DNA from: Streptomyces zhihengii
Lineage (GTDB): Bacteria; Actinomycetota; Actinomycetes; Streptomycetales; Streptomycetaceae
Assembly: GCF_016919245.1 (NCBI RefSeq)
Contig: NZ_JAFEJA010000001.1
Location: forward strand, 2,321,001 to 2,385,000
Length of the DNA: 64,000 nt
Reading direction: 5' to 3'
Shown: positions 16,341 to 24,962 of the stretch, in pieces
Layout: each line of letters begins with the position of its first letter
Position numbering within the stretch: position 1 is the stretch's first letter
Notes under the pieces: model-generated
Database searches by the model: none
What the model was told of the DNA's origin: nothing
What the model saw: the letters and a program-made list of their open reading frames with translations, nothing else
Position numbers and translations under genes: made by a program

Positions 16341-17237
16341 CTACGACTGGGGTTCGAGCAGCGCGGGTTCGATGCGGCCCTCGGCGACGATGACCGCGGG
16401 GCCGGACATCTCCACGACCCCGTCCGGGCGCTCGGTGATGACCAGTCTGCCGCCGGGCACGTCCACGGTGTAGGAGACCGGGACGCCCGTCACGGCCGGG
16501 TCGGCGCCGTCCCTGCGGGCCGCCGCCACGGCGACCGCGCAGGCGCCGGTGCCGCAGGACCGGGTCTCGCCGGATCCGCGCTCGTGGACCCGCATGGCGA
16601 CGTGCCGCTCGCCCCGGTCGGCGACGAACTCCACGTTCACCCCGCGCGGGTAGACGGTGGCGGGGGCGTAGCCGGGCTCCTCGTACAGGGTGCCCGCGTG
16701 GTCCAGGTCCTCGACGAAGGCGACGGCGTGCGGGTTGCCCATGTCGACGTTGGTCGCGGGCCAGCTCCGGGCGCCGACGGTGACGCGCACGCCGTCCGCG
16801 GGGAGCACGGCGCGCCCCATGACGACCGTGACGTCGCCCTCCTCGGATCCCTGTCCGGGCTTGGCGATGTGGACGTTCTTGACGCCGCCGCGGGTGGCGA
16901 CCGCGATCTCGCCGGCCTCGGCGTGGCCGGCGCGCTGGAGGTAGCGGGCGAAGACCCGGACGCCGTTGCCGCACATCTCGGCGACGGAGCCGTCGGAGTT
17001 GCGGTAGTCCATGAACCACTCGGCCTCGCCGGCCATGTGCCGGGCGTCCGGGTGGGCGGCGGAGCGCACGACGTGCAGCACCCCGTCGGCGCCGATGCCG
17101 GCCCGGCGGTCGCACAGCCGGGCGACGGCCGCCACGGACAGCTCGACGGCGTTGTCCGGGTCGGGGACGATCACGAAGTCGTTCTCGGTGCCGTGGCCCT
17201 TGAGGAAGGCGACGCCCGAGGTCTGCGCAGTGGTCAC
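16341..17237 (-). CDS. dapF: Diaminopimelate epimerase
   Basis: Converts LL- to meso-diaminopimelate for lysine synthesis. In streptomycetes the wall itself uses LL-DAP. The product is 298 aa, a pseudo-dimer of two similar domains. Both catalytic cysteines are visible, in EMCGNGVRVFARY and in RSCGTGACAVAVA, and the N-terminus reads KGHGTENDFVIVPD, the expected substrate-binding start. The GTG at 17237 gives VTTAQTSGVAFLKGHG; ribosome-site support is weak, but the family start fits. It is 52 bp from a small membrane protein gene upstream and 194 bp from rshA. Confidence 0.95.
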   Translation of the reverse strand: MTTAQTSGVAFLKGHGTENDFVIVPDPDNAVELSVAAVARLCDRRAGIGADGVLHVVRSAAHPDARHMAGEAEWFMDYRNSDGSVAEMCGNGVRVFARYLQRAGHAEAGEIAVATRGGVKNVHIAKPGQGSEEGDVTVVMGRAVLPADGVRVTVGARSWPATNVDMGNPHAVAFVEDLDHAGTLYEEPGYAPATVYPRGVNVEFVADRGERHVAMRVHERGSGETRSCGTGACAVAVAAARRDGADPAVTGVPVSYTVDVPGGRLVITERPDGVVEMSGPAVIVAEGRIEPALLEPQS

Positions 17238-17289
17238 ACGCCCATCGTACGAGGTCGCCGGTATCGCGACCGGCGCGGTGCGGCCCGCC

Positions 17290-17736
17290 TCAGCGCAGCC
17301 GGGCGACCCGCCAGACCGCGAGGGCGACGAGCACGGCCGCCACACCCACGTAGAGGACGACGACCCGCCAGTCGGGGCGCTCGCCCGAGCCACGGCCGGG
17401 CAGCCCGGGCCAGGTGTGGCCGACTCGGCTGGCGGCCATGACGCCCCAGCCCGCGGCGCAGCAGCTGATCAGCAGGCCGAGCATGGCGACGACGGCGCCG
17501 CCGTCACCGCTGCCGAAGGCGAGCGGGAAGGCGAACATCAGCGAACCGAGTGCGGCGAGTCCCACGATGGGGGCGAGCTGCCAGATCCGCAGGCGCCGCT
17601 GCGGGCGGAGCTCGACCTCGACCTCGTCCGCGAGCATGCTCTGCTCGTCGGGACCGTCCGGGGTCAGCGCGGGAGCGGCTTCGTCCGCGTCCCGGTGTTC
17701 CCGTTCGGTGTCGCGAGGGCCGGCCTCCATCGCCAC
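17290..17736 (-). CDS. Small membrane protein of unknown function
   Basis: About 148 aa if it starts at the GTG at 17736, which has GGAGG 5 nt upstream; the ATG two codons later (17730) is equally possible. An acidic cytosolic N-terminus is followed by about three hydrophobic segments (APIVGLAALGSLMFAFPLAF, VVAMLGLLISCCAAGWGVMA and VVVLYVGVAAVLVALAVW). I recognise no family. It lies between miaA and dapF on the same strand and may be co-transcribed with dapF, but nothing shows a shared function. Confidence 0.75.
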   Translation of the reverse strand: MAMEAGPRDTEREHRDADEAAPALTPDGPDEQSMLADEVEVELRPQRRLRIWQLAPIVGLAALGSLMFAFPLAFGSGDGGAVVAMLGLLISCCAAGWGVMAASRVGHTWPGLPGRGSGERPDWRVVVLYVGVAAVLVALAVWRVARLR

Positions 17737-17835
17737 GTGCCCTCCCCACTCGGACTCAACAGTCGATCGATGCTCGATGATGGCACGCTCCCGAGGCCGA
17801 AATGACGGCCGGAGCATCCCGATGCCATGACGTGA

Positions 17836-18774
17836 TCAGGCTGTGACCGCTCGTTCGATCAACGACAGCGCGCGGCGCGGAAGTTCCGCCCGGTCCTCGG
17901 CGGCGCCGCTCAGCCAGCACACCCGAGGGTCGCGCCGGAACCAGGAGTCCTGGCGGCGCGCGAACCGCTTCGTGGTGCGCACGGTGTCCTCGCGCGCCTG
18001 CTGGTCGGAGCACTCCCCGGCGAGCGCGGCGAGCACCTGCTGGTAGCCGAGCGCACGCGAGGCGGTGCGTCCCTCGCGCAGTCCGGCGGCCTCCAGCGCG
18101 CGGACCTCGTCGACGAGTCCCGCCTCCCACATCCGGTCCACCCGGTCGGCGATACGGGTGTCGAGTTCGGGGCGTCCGACGTCCACACCGATCTGCACGG
18201 TGTCGTAGACGGAGTCGTGGCCGGGGAGGTTGGCGGTGAAGGGCCGGCCGGTGATCTCGATGACCTCCAGGGCCCTGACGATGCGGCGCCCGTTGCCGGG
18301 CAGGATGGCGCGGCCGGCCTCGGGGTCGGCGGCGGCGAGGCGGGCGTGCAGGGCGCCGGGGCCGTCGGCCTCCAGCTCCTCCTCCAGGCGGGCGCGCACG
18401 GCGGGATCGGTGCCGGGGAACTCCAGGGCGTCGATCGCGCCGCGGACGTACAGCCCGGATCCGCCGACCAGCACGGGGGTGCGTCCCTCGGCGAGCAGCC
18501 GGTCGATCTCGGCGCGCGCGAGGCGCTGGTACTCGGCGACGCTCGCGGCCTCGGTGACGTCCCAGATGTCCAGCAGCCGGTGGGGGACGCCGTCGCGCTC
18601 CTCGACCGTCAGCTTGGCGGTGCCGATGTCCATCCCCCGGTAGAGCTGCATGGAGTCGGCGTTGACGACTTCGCCGTCCAGCTGCTGGGCGAGGAAAACA
18701 CCCAGATCGGACTTTCCGGCCGCGGTGGGGCCGACGACGGCGATGACCCGCGGTGCGGGAGCTGCACTTCTCAC
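17836..18774 (-). CDS. miaA: tRNA dimethylallyltransferase MiaA
   Basis: Transfers a dimethylallyl group to N6 of A37 in tRNAs reading UNN codons, the first step of ms2i6A synthesis. MiaB, encoded at 20787-22277, makes the methylthio addition, so both enzymes of the modification sit in this window. The product is 312 aa. Walker A is GPTAAGKSDL near residue 15, followed by NADSMQLYRGMDIGTAK, GGSGLYVRGAIDAL and the ALGYQQVL motif, all typical. The GTG at 18774 starts VRSAAPAPRVIAVVG. There is no strong ribosome site, but the family start fits. An in-frame extension upstream reads as low-complexity sequence and is rejected. Confidence 0.94.
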   Translation of the reverse strand: MRSAAPAPRVIAVVGPTAAGKSDLGVFLAQQLDGEVVNADSMQLYRGMDIGTAKLTVEERDGVPHRLLDIWDVTEAASVAEYQRLARAEIDRLLAEGRTPVLVGGSGLYVRGAIDALEFPGTDPAVRARLEEELEADGPGALHARLAAADPEAGRAILPGNGRRIVRALEVIEITGRPFTANLPGHDSVYDTVQIGVDVGRPELDTRIADRVDRMWEAGLVDEVRALEAAGLREGRTASRALGYQQVLAALAGECSDQQAREDTVRTTKRFARRQDSWFRRDPRVCWLSGAAEDRAELPRRALSLIERAVTA

Positions 18775-18956
18775 CGCCCCAGTCTCGCAAACCTCCCGGC
18801 GCGAACCCGAACGAGCGAGGTGACGGGCCGTGTCCGGGTTCGTTGCCTGTTGCGAGGTCGCCCGCGTCCTGCCGCCGATGGCGGGCGCCGGCTCCTGAGG
18901 GGGGCGTTCCGGGGCGGTGTGCGGCACCACCCCGCCGAGTACGCTATGGAGGAGAA

Positions 18957-19250
18957 ATGGGCGTTTTTTCATGGTTCCGCAGCAAGCCCGCGGCACCCGT
19001 CGAGGCGCCGGAGCAGGAGGACCCCGCCGCCGCGGCGGCCGTCCCCCCGTCCGGCGCCGCATCCGGCTCCGAGGCCGGGGAACCGGCCGCGACGGCCGGC
19101 GGCGACGGCCCGGCGGAGCCGGCACCGGCCGCCGGGACGGACGCTGCGTCCGCCGCACCGGCCGAAGCCGACGCCGGCGCGGAGATCCCGCGCCAGCAGG
19201 CGCCGTCCCAGGCGGCGGACAGTGGGACCGGCGAAGGCGTCCGCGCGTAA
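18957..19250 (+). CDS. Small Pro/Ala/Glu-rich protein of unknown function
   Basis: A 97-aa product starting MGVFSWFRSK. The short conserved-looking head is followed by an Ala/Pro/Glu/Gly-rich, probably disordered tail with no other feature. The start is well supported: GGAGGAG lies just upstream of the ATG at 18957. It is divergent from miaA (182 bp between starts) and 45 bp ahead of the antitoxin-like gene, so the two small genes probably share a transcript. The TTTTTT run after the start codon is unusual in this GC-rich context. I cannot assign a function. Confidence 0.6.
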   Translation: MGVFSWFRSKPAAPVEAPEQEDPAAAAAVPPSGAASGSEAGEPAATAGGDGPAEPAPAAGTDAASAAPAEADAGAEIPRQQAPSQAADSGTGEGVRA

Positions 19251-19295
19251 CGAGCTGGTGCCCGACCCCCACCGGGCTCGGAGAGAAGGTGCGTC

Positions 19296-19556
19296 ATGGG
19301 CTTCCTGGACACCGTGAAGGCCAGGCTCGCGCCGGCCGGGGAGAAGGTCGCCGACCTCGCCCGGCAGCACGAGGGCAGGATCGGGCACGGACTGGACAAG
19401 GCCGCGAGGTCGGTCGACCACCGGACCAAGGGCAAGTACAGCGAACGGATCGAGACGGGCGCGGGCAAGGCCAAGGAGGCCCTCGGCCGCATCGCCCACC
19501 CCAAGGACGACGGCGGCGAGGGCGGCACGCCTCCCCCGCCGCCGCCCGCCTCCTGA
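19296..19556 (+). CDS. MT0933-type antitoxin-like small protein
   Basis: An 86-aa product. MGFLDTVKARLAPAGEKVAD, then EGRIGHGLDKAARSVDHRT and GKYSERIETGAGKAKEALG, match the pattern of the actinobacterial MT0933_antitox family (helical, charged, with a GFLDK-like start and a GKYS motif). The C-terminus is a proline run. It was named antitoxin by homology only; no toxin gene (PIN, RelE, MazF and so on) is next to it. GAAGGTG precedes the ATG. It follows the Pro/Ala/Glu-rich small gene and is closed by the hairpin at 19591-19651. Confidence 0.78.
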   Translation: MGFLDTVKARLAPAGEKVADLARQHEGRIGHGLDKAARSVDHRTKGKYSERIETGAGKAKEALGRIAHPKDDGGEGGTPPPPPPAS

Positions 19557-19590
19557 CCACCGGCCCCGTGCGGGCACCGGTGCCGAATCC

Positions 19591-19651
19591 GGCCCGGTGC
19601 GCGTGAGTGTCGCGAAGCGGCCTGCTCCGCGGCACTCACGCGCACCGGGCC
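19591..19651 (+). terminator. Long-stem hairpin after the antitoxin-like gene
   Basis: A 19-bp perfect stem: 19591-19609 (GGCCCGGTGCGCGTGAGTG) pairs with 19633-19651, with a 23-nt loop. It lies 34 nt after the stop codon. No T-run follows. Confidence 0.8.
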
Positions 19652-19699
19652 GACGGCCGTACGAGGACCCCCGAGGGGGCCGGGCGGTGTTCGGGTGCC

Positions 19700-20003
19700 C
19701 GGGCGCCGGAGCGCCCGGGGCCGGGCGGCGTCGGGGTGACCTGACGCCGGAGAGCCGGGGCCGGGCGGAGTGCCGGTGGCCCGGTGCCGGGCCGCGTTCC
19801 GGGGCCTGAGGCTGTTGGCACGGGACCGGCCCTGTTCCGGGGTGGCCTGACGCCGGAGAGCCGGTGCCCCGGGGCCGGGCCGCGCCGGGCGGCTCTCGGC
19901 TGCCCCGGTGCCGGGCCGCGTTCCGGTGGCCTGACGCCGGAGAGCCGGGGCCGGGCCCCGTTCCGGTACCCCGGCGTCGGAGCGCCCGGGGCCGGGCGGC
20001 GGC
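19700..20003. repeat. Composite intergenic repeat block
   Basis: This fills most of the gap between the antitoxin-like gene and the DODA-like gene. CTGACGCCGGAGAGCCGG occurs at 19741, 19847 and 19931. CCCGGTGCCGGGCCGCGTTC occurs near 19780 and near 19904. GGAGCGCCCGGGGCCGGGCG occurs at 19708 and 19979, flanking the block. Spacing is irregular (106 and 84 bp for the three-copy element), so this is an interspersed mosaic and not a simple tandem array. I see no credible gene in the region. Confidence 0.78.
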
Positions 20004-20028
20004 CCGTGGGCGCGCGGGAGGTCCGGGA

Positions 20029-20733
20029 TCAGGACCAGGCGGCCACCATGTACCCCACGCCGTACGGCGCGTCCTCGAACAGCAGGCGCCCGTCCATGCC
20101 GCGGTCCTCCGCCGCGCCCGCGAGCACCTGCCAGGGCGCGCGGCCCGCGGCCTTCAGCTCCCGTGCGAGCGCCTCGTCCAGGGCGCCCAGCGCCCCGGTG
20201 TCGGCGGCGCCGAGTGCCCGGGCGGCCTCCTGGTCGAAGGCGGCGGCGCGCTCGTCGAGGTAGCCGGGGGCCTTGAGGGTCCGGCAGGCGCTGCCGTCGC
20301 CCATCACCAGCAGGGCGACCCGCCCGGCCCGTGCGGCCAGGGCCCGGCCCGCGTCGGCGCAGTCGGCGGCCGTGCGGGTGTCCGCGACCGCCAGGCCCTC
20401 GACCGGGCAGGCCGACCAGTGCGCGTGGTCCAGCAGCCAGGCGGCCACGGCGAGCGAGGGTGGCAGTTCGGGGCCGGCGCGGCCTTCGCCGAGCCGTACC
20501 CGGGTGTCGACGCCGAAGCCCCGGAAGGACCCGCCGCTGCCGGGCGGGTACGTGCCGGCGGCTTCGGCTTCCGAGGGCCCGACCACCAGCAGGAGATCGG
20601 GCCGGGCCGCGGCGAGCAGCCCCACGGCGTCGGCGCACGCGTCGCGGGCGGCGTCCAGCTCGGGGGCGGCACCGGCCGCGACCTCGGGCACGAGCAGCGG
20701 AGGACAGGGGCACACGGCGGCGGCGACAAGCAT
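20029..20733 (-). CDS. Class III extradiol (DODA-type) dioxygenase-like protein
   Basis: A 234-aa protein beginning MLVAAAVCPCPPLLVPEVAA, which resembles the DODA-type LigB-like superfamily common in actinobacteria near miaB. LVVGPSE (near residue 50) and the LVMGDGSACRTLKAPGYLDE stretch fit a Rossmann-like LigB fold. The usual metal-ligand histidines are not obvious, so catalysis is unproven and the call is by overall pattern. The ATG at 20733 was chosen because the longer frame upstream is Arg/Pro-rich noise. It ends beside the repeat block and starts 53 bp downstream of the miaB stop on the same strand, so the two may be co-transcribed. Confidence 0.65.
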   Translation of the reverse strand: MLVAAAVCPCPPLLVPEVAAGAAPELDAARDACADAVGLLAAARPDLLLVVGPSEAEAAGTYPPGSGGSFRGFGVDTRVRLGEGRAGPELPPSLAVAAWLLDHAHWSACPVEGLAVADTRTAADCADAGRALAARAGRVALLVMGDGSACRTLKAPGYLDERAAAFDQEAARALGAADTGALGALDEALARELKAAGRAPWQVLAGAAEDRGMDGRLLFEDAPYGVGYMVAAWS

Positions 20734-20786
20734 GATCGCCAGCCTAGGGCCTATCCGTACCGTCCGGGCCGGGCCGGGGCCGGGTG

Positions 20787-22277
20787 TCAGTCGCAGCCGC
20801 AGCCGGGGGCGGCGGCCGCGGGCAGCGGGGCGGGGGCGCCGATGCCGGGCAGGCCCAGCATCACACCGGCGGGCTTGACGGCCTCGGCGGCGTTCCGCTT
20901 CTCCCACGCGTCGCCGGACCGGGTGCGCCGGACGGCCTGCACGGCGCCCTCGGCGAGCAGATGGTGCGGGGCGGCGTAGGTGATCTCGACCGTGACCACG
21001 TCACCGGGGCGGACCCCGGCGTCGGGCCTGGTGAAGTGGACGAGCCGGTTGTCGGGGGCGCGGCCGGAGAGGCGGTGGGTGGCGCCGTCCTTGCGGCCCT
21101 CGCCCTCGGCGACCATGACCTCCAGGGTGCGGCCGACCTGCTTCTTGTTCTCCTCCCAGGAGATCTCCTCCTGGAGCGCGACCAGGCGCATGTAGCGGTC
21201 CTGGACGACCTCCTTCGGGATCTGGCCGTCCATGGTCGCCGCGGGGGTGCCGGGGCGCTTGGAGTACTGGAAGGTGAAGGCGTTCGCGAAGCGGGCCTCG
21301 CGGACGGTGTGCATCGTCTGCTCGAAGTCCTCCTCGGTCTCGCCGGGGAAGCCCACGATGATGTCCGTCGAGATGGCGGCGTGCGGGATCGCGGCGCGCA
21401 CCTTCTCGATGATCCCGAGGAAACGCTCCTGCCGGTAGGAGCGCCGCATCGCCTTCAGCACGGTGTCCGAGCCGGACTGGAGCGGCATGTGGAGCTGCGG
21501 CATCACGTTCGGCGTCTCGGCCATGGCCGCGATCACGTCGTCGGTGAAGTCCCGCGGGTGCGGCGAGGTGAAGCGGACCCGCTCCAGGCCCTCGATCGCG
21601 CCGCAGGCGCGCAGCAGCTTGCTGAACGCCTCCCGGTCGCCGATGTCGGAGCCGTAGGCGTTGACGTTCTGGCCGAGGAGGGTGATCTCCGAGACGCCCT
21701 CGGCGACCAGCGCCTCGATCTCGGCGAGGATGTCGCCGGGCCGGCGGTCCTTCTCCTTGCCGCGCAGGGCGGGGACGATGCAGAAGGTGCAGGTGTTGTT
21801 GCAGCCGACCGAGATCGACACCCACGCCGCGTACGCGGACTCGCGGCGGGTGGGCAGCGTCGAGGGGAACGCCTCCAGCGACTCGGCGATCTCGACCTGC
21901 GCCTCCTCCTGCACGCGGGCGCGTTCGAGGAGCACGGGAAGCTTGCCGATGTTGTGCGTGCCGAACACGACGTCGACCCAGGGCGCCCTGGTGACGATCG
22001 TGTCGCGGTCCTTCTGCGCGAGGCAGCCGCCGACGGCGATCTGCATCCCCGGGCGCCGCGTCTTCATGGGCGCGAGGCGGCCGAGATTGCCGTACAGCTT
22101 GTTGTCGGCGTTCTCCCGCACCGCGCAGGTGTTGAAGACGACGACATCCGCGTCGCCGTCGGCACCCTCGGGCGCGCGCACGTAACCGGCGTCCTCCAGC
22201 AGGCCGGAGAGGCGCTCGGAGTCGTGGACGTTCATCTGGCACCCGTAGGTGCGCACCTCGTAGGTTTTGGCACTCAT
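20787..22277 (-). CDS. miaB: tRNA-2-methylthio-N6-dimethylallyladenosine synthase MiaB
   Basis: Radical-SAM methylthiotransferase acting on i6A37 made by MiaA. The product is 496 aa. The N-terminal UPF0004 domain has three cysteines ([32 protein letters not shown]) for the auxiliary cluster. The radical-SAM CxxxCxxC is [12 protein letters not shown], and a C-terminal TRAM domain ends in an Ala/Pro-rich tail with a final Cys-Asp. The ATG at 22277 starts [12 protein letters not shown]; the ribosome site is weak. It is divergent from the TAXI gene (127 bp between starts). Confidence 0.96.
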   Translation of the reverse strand: MSAKTYEVRTYGCQMNVHDSERLSGLLEDAGYVRAPEGADGDADVVVFNTCAVRENADNKLYGNLGRLAPMKTRRPGMQIAVGGCLAQKDRDTIVTRAPWVDVVFGTHNIGKLPVLLERARVQEEAQVEIAESLEAFPSTLPTRRESAYAAWVSISVGCNNTCTFCIVPALRGKEKDRRPGDILAEIEALVAEGVSEITLLGQNVNAYGSDIGDREAFSKLLRACGAIEGLERVRFTSPHPRDFTDDVIAAMAETPNVMPQLHMPLQSGSDTVLKAMRRSYRQERFLGIIEKVRAAIPHAAISTDIIVGFPGETEEDFEQTMHTVREARFANAFTFQYSKRPGTPAATMDGQIPKEVVQDRYMRLVALQEEISWEENKKQVGRTLEVMVAEGEGRKDGATHRLSGRAPDNRLVHFTRPDAGVRPGDVVTVEITYAAPHHLLAEGAVQAVRRTRSGDAWEKRNAAEAVKPAGVMLGLPGIGAPAPLPAAAAPGCGCD

Positions 22278-22404
22278 CGCGCCCACCAGGGTACGGGGTC
22301 GACACGCCGTCCCGCGCCGGGCCGGGGGCCTCCCGCGGGGCCGGCGGGGCGCCCGCCGGGGACGGGCCTGGCCAGCACGGCGGGTGACCTGGCAGGATCG
22401 CGCC

Positions 22405-23403
22405 ATGTTCCCGGGCACCTTGCGCACCAGCCGCCGCCGGGCCCTCGCGGCCGCGGCGGCCCTCCTGGTCGTCCTGGGGCTGCTGGCATGGTGGCTGGTT
22501 CCGTTCGGCCGCACCTCGCCCAGCGGGGAGCTGACCTTCAGCACGGGATCGCGCAGCGGCGTCTACCAGCGGTACGGGGTGCTGCTGGAGAAGGCGCTCG
22601 CCGAGAGCATGCCCGACGTCGACATAGAGCTGCGGACGAGCGAGGGATCGCAGCAGAACCTCGCGCGCCTGGCCGCCGGTGAGGCGGACTTCACCATCGC
22701 CACCGCGGACGCCGTCGCCACCTACAAGCGGGACGGACTGCCGGGCGCGGAGCGGCTGCGCGGCTGCGCCCGGCTCTACGACGACTACGTCCACCTCATC
22801 GTGCCCCGGAGCTCGCCGGTGAAGTCGGTGGCCGACCTGCGCGGCAAGGTGGTGGGCGTCGGCCAGCCCGGATCGGGTGTCCGGCTGGTCGCCGACCGGC
22901 TGATGACGGCAGCGGGGCTCGACCCGCGGCACGACATCACCCCCGTCCCCGCGGGCATCGACTCGATGCCGGGACGGCTGGAGAGCGGCGGTCTCGACGC
23001 CTTCTTCTGGTCCGGCGGCCTGCCCACCAACACGGTGCGCGAGCTCTCGGAGCGGTTCGAGATCCGGCTGGTCCCGCTGGAGCCCGAGCTCGTCGGCAAG
23101 CTGCACGCCACCGGCGGCTCCACCAGCTACTACCGCTCCGCGGTGATGCCGGCCGACGCCTACCTCAAGGCGCAGGGCGGTGTGCCGGTGCCGACGGTGG
23201 CCGTCGCCAATCTGCTGGTCACCACCGACCGCGCCGATCCCGCGCTGACCGAGGGCTTCACCCGGGCCGTGATCGACAGCCGCGACCGGATCGGCAAGAC
23301 GGTGCACCCCGCCCAGCTCGTGGACCTGCGCACGGCCGTCTACACCGAGCCGCTCCCGCTGCACGAGGGCGCGCGCCGCTACTACCGCTCCGCGAAGCCC
23401 TGA
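22405..23403 (+). CDS. TAXI-family extracytoplasmic solute receptor (no TRAP permease nearby)
   Basis: Predicted membrane-anchored or secreted solute-binding protein, 332 aa. The N-terminal hydrophobic segment ([20 protein letters not shown]) has no lipobox, so it may stay as an uncleaved anchor. The TAXI fold follows: [57 protein letters not shown], and [14 protein letters not shown] lies 7 nt ahead of the ATG. TAXI proteins normally serve TRAP transporters, but no DctQ/DctM-like permease gene is present in the window. It is convergent with gluRK. Known TAXI structures bind glutamate or glutamine (Thermus, from memory), which suggests a sensing partner for GluK; this is inference. Confidence 0.88.
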   Translation: MFPGTLRTSRRRALAAAAALLVVLGLLAWWLVPFGRTSPSGELTFSTGSRSGVYQRYGVLLEKALAESMPDVDIELRTSEGSQQNLARLAAGEADFTIATADAVATYKRDGLPGAERLRGCARLYDDYVHLIVPRSSPVKSVADLRGKVVGVGQPGSGVRLVADRLMTAAGLDPRHDITPVPAGIDSMPGRLESGGLDAFFWSGGLPTNTVRELSERFEIRLVPLEPELVGKLHATGGSTSYYRSAVMPADAYLKAQGGVPVPTVAVANLLVTTDRADPALTEGFTRAVIDSRDRIGKTVHPAQLVDLRTAVYTEPLPLHEGARRYYRSAKP

Positions 23404-23555
23404 GGGCTGTCCCGCATTCCCCGGACCGGCCGGGGAGGCCGGTGCGCTCCTGCCCGGTCCCGTCCGCGAAGCCGTCGGATTCCCGCCCTGCCCGGCCGCC
23501 AGGGCCGTCGCGCTCCCGCCCGGGAAGGCCGTCGTCCCCCGGCCCGCCCCGCGGC

Positions 23556-24947
23556 TCAGGTGCCGGGGTTGCGGGGCACCGTGACGGTCACCTTCAGCCC
23601 GTGCGGCTCGTTGGCGGCGTAGCCGATCGATCCGCCGCCGGCCGTGAGCAGGGCCCGGGAGATCGACAGCCCGAGCCCCGACCCCCTGACGTTCTGATGG
23701 CGCCCGCTGCGCCAGAAGCGGTCGCCGATGCGGGCCAGCTCGTCGTCGGTGAGGCCGGGCCCGTGGTCGGCGACGACGACGCAGGCGGTGTCGCCGGACG
23801 CCCCCGCCTCGACGGTGACCGTCTCGCCGCGCGGGGTGAACTTGAGCGCGTTGTCGATCACCGCGTCCAGCGCGCTGGAGAGCGCGATGGGGTCCGCCCA
23901 GGCGGTCACCGCACCGGTGTCGCCGGTGAGCCGCACCCCCTTCTCCTCGGCCAGCGGCCGCCAGGCGCCGACCCGCTCGGCGGCGAGCGCGCCGATGTCC
24001 GTCAGCCGCAGATCGGCGGAGGCGTGCTCCGCGAGCGCCAGGTCGAGCAGGTCGTCGAGGACCTGGGCGAGGCGCTTGCCCTCGGTGCGCACCGAGGCGA
24101 TCTCCGCGTTGCCCTCGGGCAGTTCGAGCGCGAGCAGCTCGATCCGCAGCAGCAGCGCGGCCAGCGGGTTGCGCAGTTGGTGGGAGGCGTCGGCGACGAA
24201 GGCCCGCTGCTGCTCCAGCACCTCTTCGACGTTGTCGGCCATCTCGTTGAACGAGCGGGCCAGACGGCGCAGTTCGGGCGGGCCGCCGGCCGCGGCGACC
24301 CGGGAGTTCATCCGGCCCGTGGCGATGTCGTGGGTGGCCGCGTCGAGGACGCGCACCGGCTTGAGCACCCAGCCGGTGAGGCGGAACGCCGCCCCGACGG
24401 CGACCAGCATGGCCGCGGCCTCGCCGGCCGCGATCAGCAGCCAGCCCCGCAGCACCTCCGAGCGGAGCTGCCCGGTGGGCGAGTCGGTGAAGACGACCGC
24501 GACGACGTCCCCGTCGCGCACCACGGGCGAGGCGACGACCAGACGGCGGTTGCCCTGCCAGGGCCAGACCTGCGGCGGGTCCTCGCTGCGGCGGCCGGTG
24601 AGCGCCTCTTCGAACGCCGCGAGCCCCTCGCCCTCCGAGGGGATGCTCCACTCCAGCGGGGCGCGCGCCATGGAGTTGCGCTCCCGGTAGAAGACGCCCG
24701 CCCGGATCCCGTAGATGTCGTGGTAGCGGTCGAGCTGCTCCTGGAGCGTGGCGCGCCGCTCGTCGCTGCCGTCCGGACCGTCCGTGACGAACTGGGCCAG
24801 CGCGGCGAACCGCACGGTGTCGTCGATGCGGTCCACCACGACCTGCTGCTGCTGAGCGGCCGCGAGGCTCACCGCGAGGGGGAAGCCGAGCGCGAGCAGC
24901 ACACCGGCCATCAGGACGATGAGGAGCGGGAGGAGGCGGGTACGCAC
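23556..24947 (-). CDS. gluK: Sensor histidine kinase, GluK-like
   Basis: Membrane sensor kinase, 463 aa. It has an N-terminal membrane helix (LLIVLMAGVLLALGFPLAVS), an extracellular domain of about 140 residues, a second helix (WLLIAAGEAAAMLVAVGAAF), a HAMP domain, an H-box with phospho-His in ADASHQLRNPLAAL, and HATPase motifs (DNALKFT; VADHGPGLTD; GSGLGLSIS). Translation starts at the GTG at 24947, 15 nt after the gluR stop, so the two are translated as an operon. Its location next to gluABCD and the matching S. coelicolor GluR-GluK pair (SCO5778-5779, from memory) support glutamate sensing. The ligand-binding residues cannot be read from sequence. Confidence 0.87.
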   Translation of the reverse strand: MRTRLLPLLIVLMAGVLLALGFPLAVSLAAAQQQQVVVDRIDDTVRFAALAQFVTDGPDGSDERRATLQEQLDRYHDIYGIRAGVFYRERNSMARAPLEWSIPSEGEGLAAFEEALTGRRSEDPPQVWPWQGNRRLVVASPVVRDGDVVAVVFTDSPTGQLRSEVLRGWLLIAAGEAAAMLVAVGAAFRLTGWVLKPVRVLDAATHDIATGRMNSRVAAAGGPPELRRLARSFNEMADNVEEVLEQQRAFVADASHQLRNPLAALLLRIELLALELPEGNAEIASVRTEGKRLAQVLDDLLDLALAEHASADLRLTDIGALAAERVGAWRPLAEEKGVRLTGDTGAVTAWADPIALSSALDAVIDNALKFTPRGETVTVEAGASGDTACVVVADHGPGLTDDELARIGDRFWRSGRHQNVRGSGLGLSISRALLTAGGGSIGYAANEPHGLKVTVTVPRNPGT

Positions 24948-24962
24948 CGGGGCGCTCGGACC

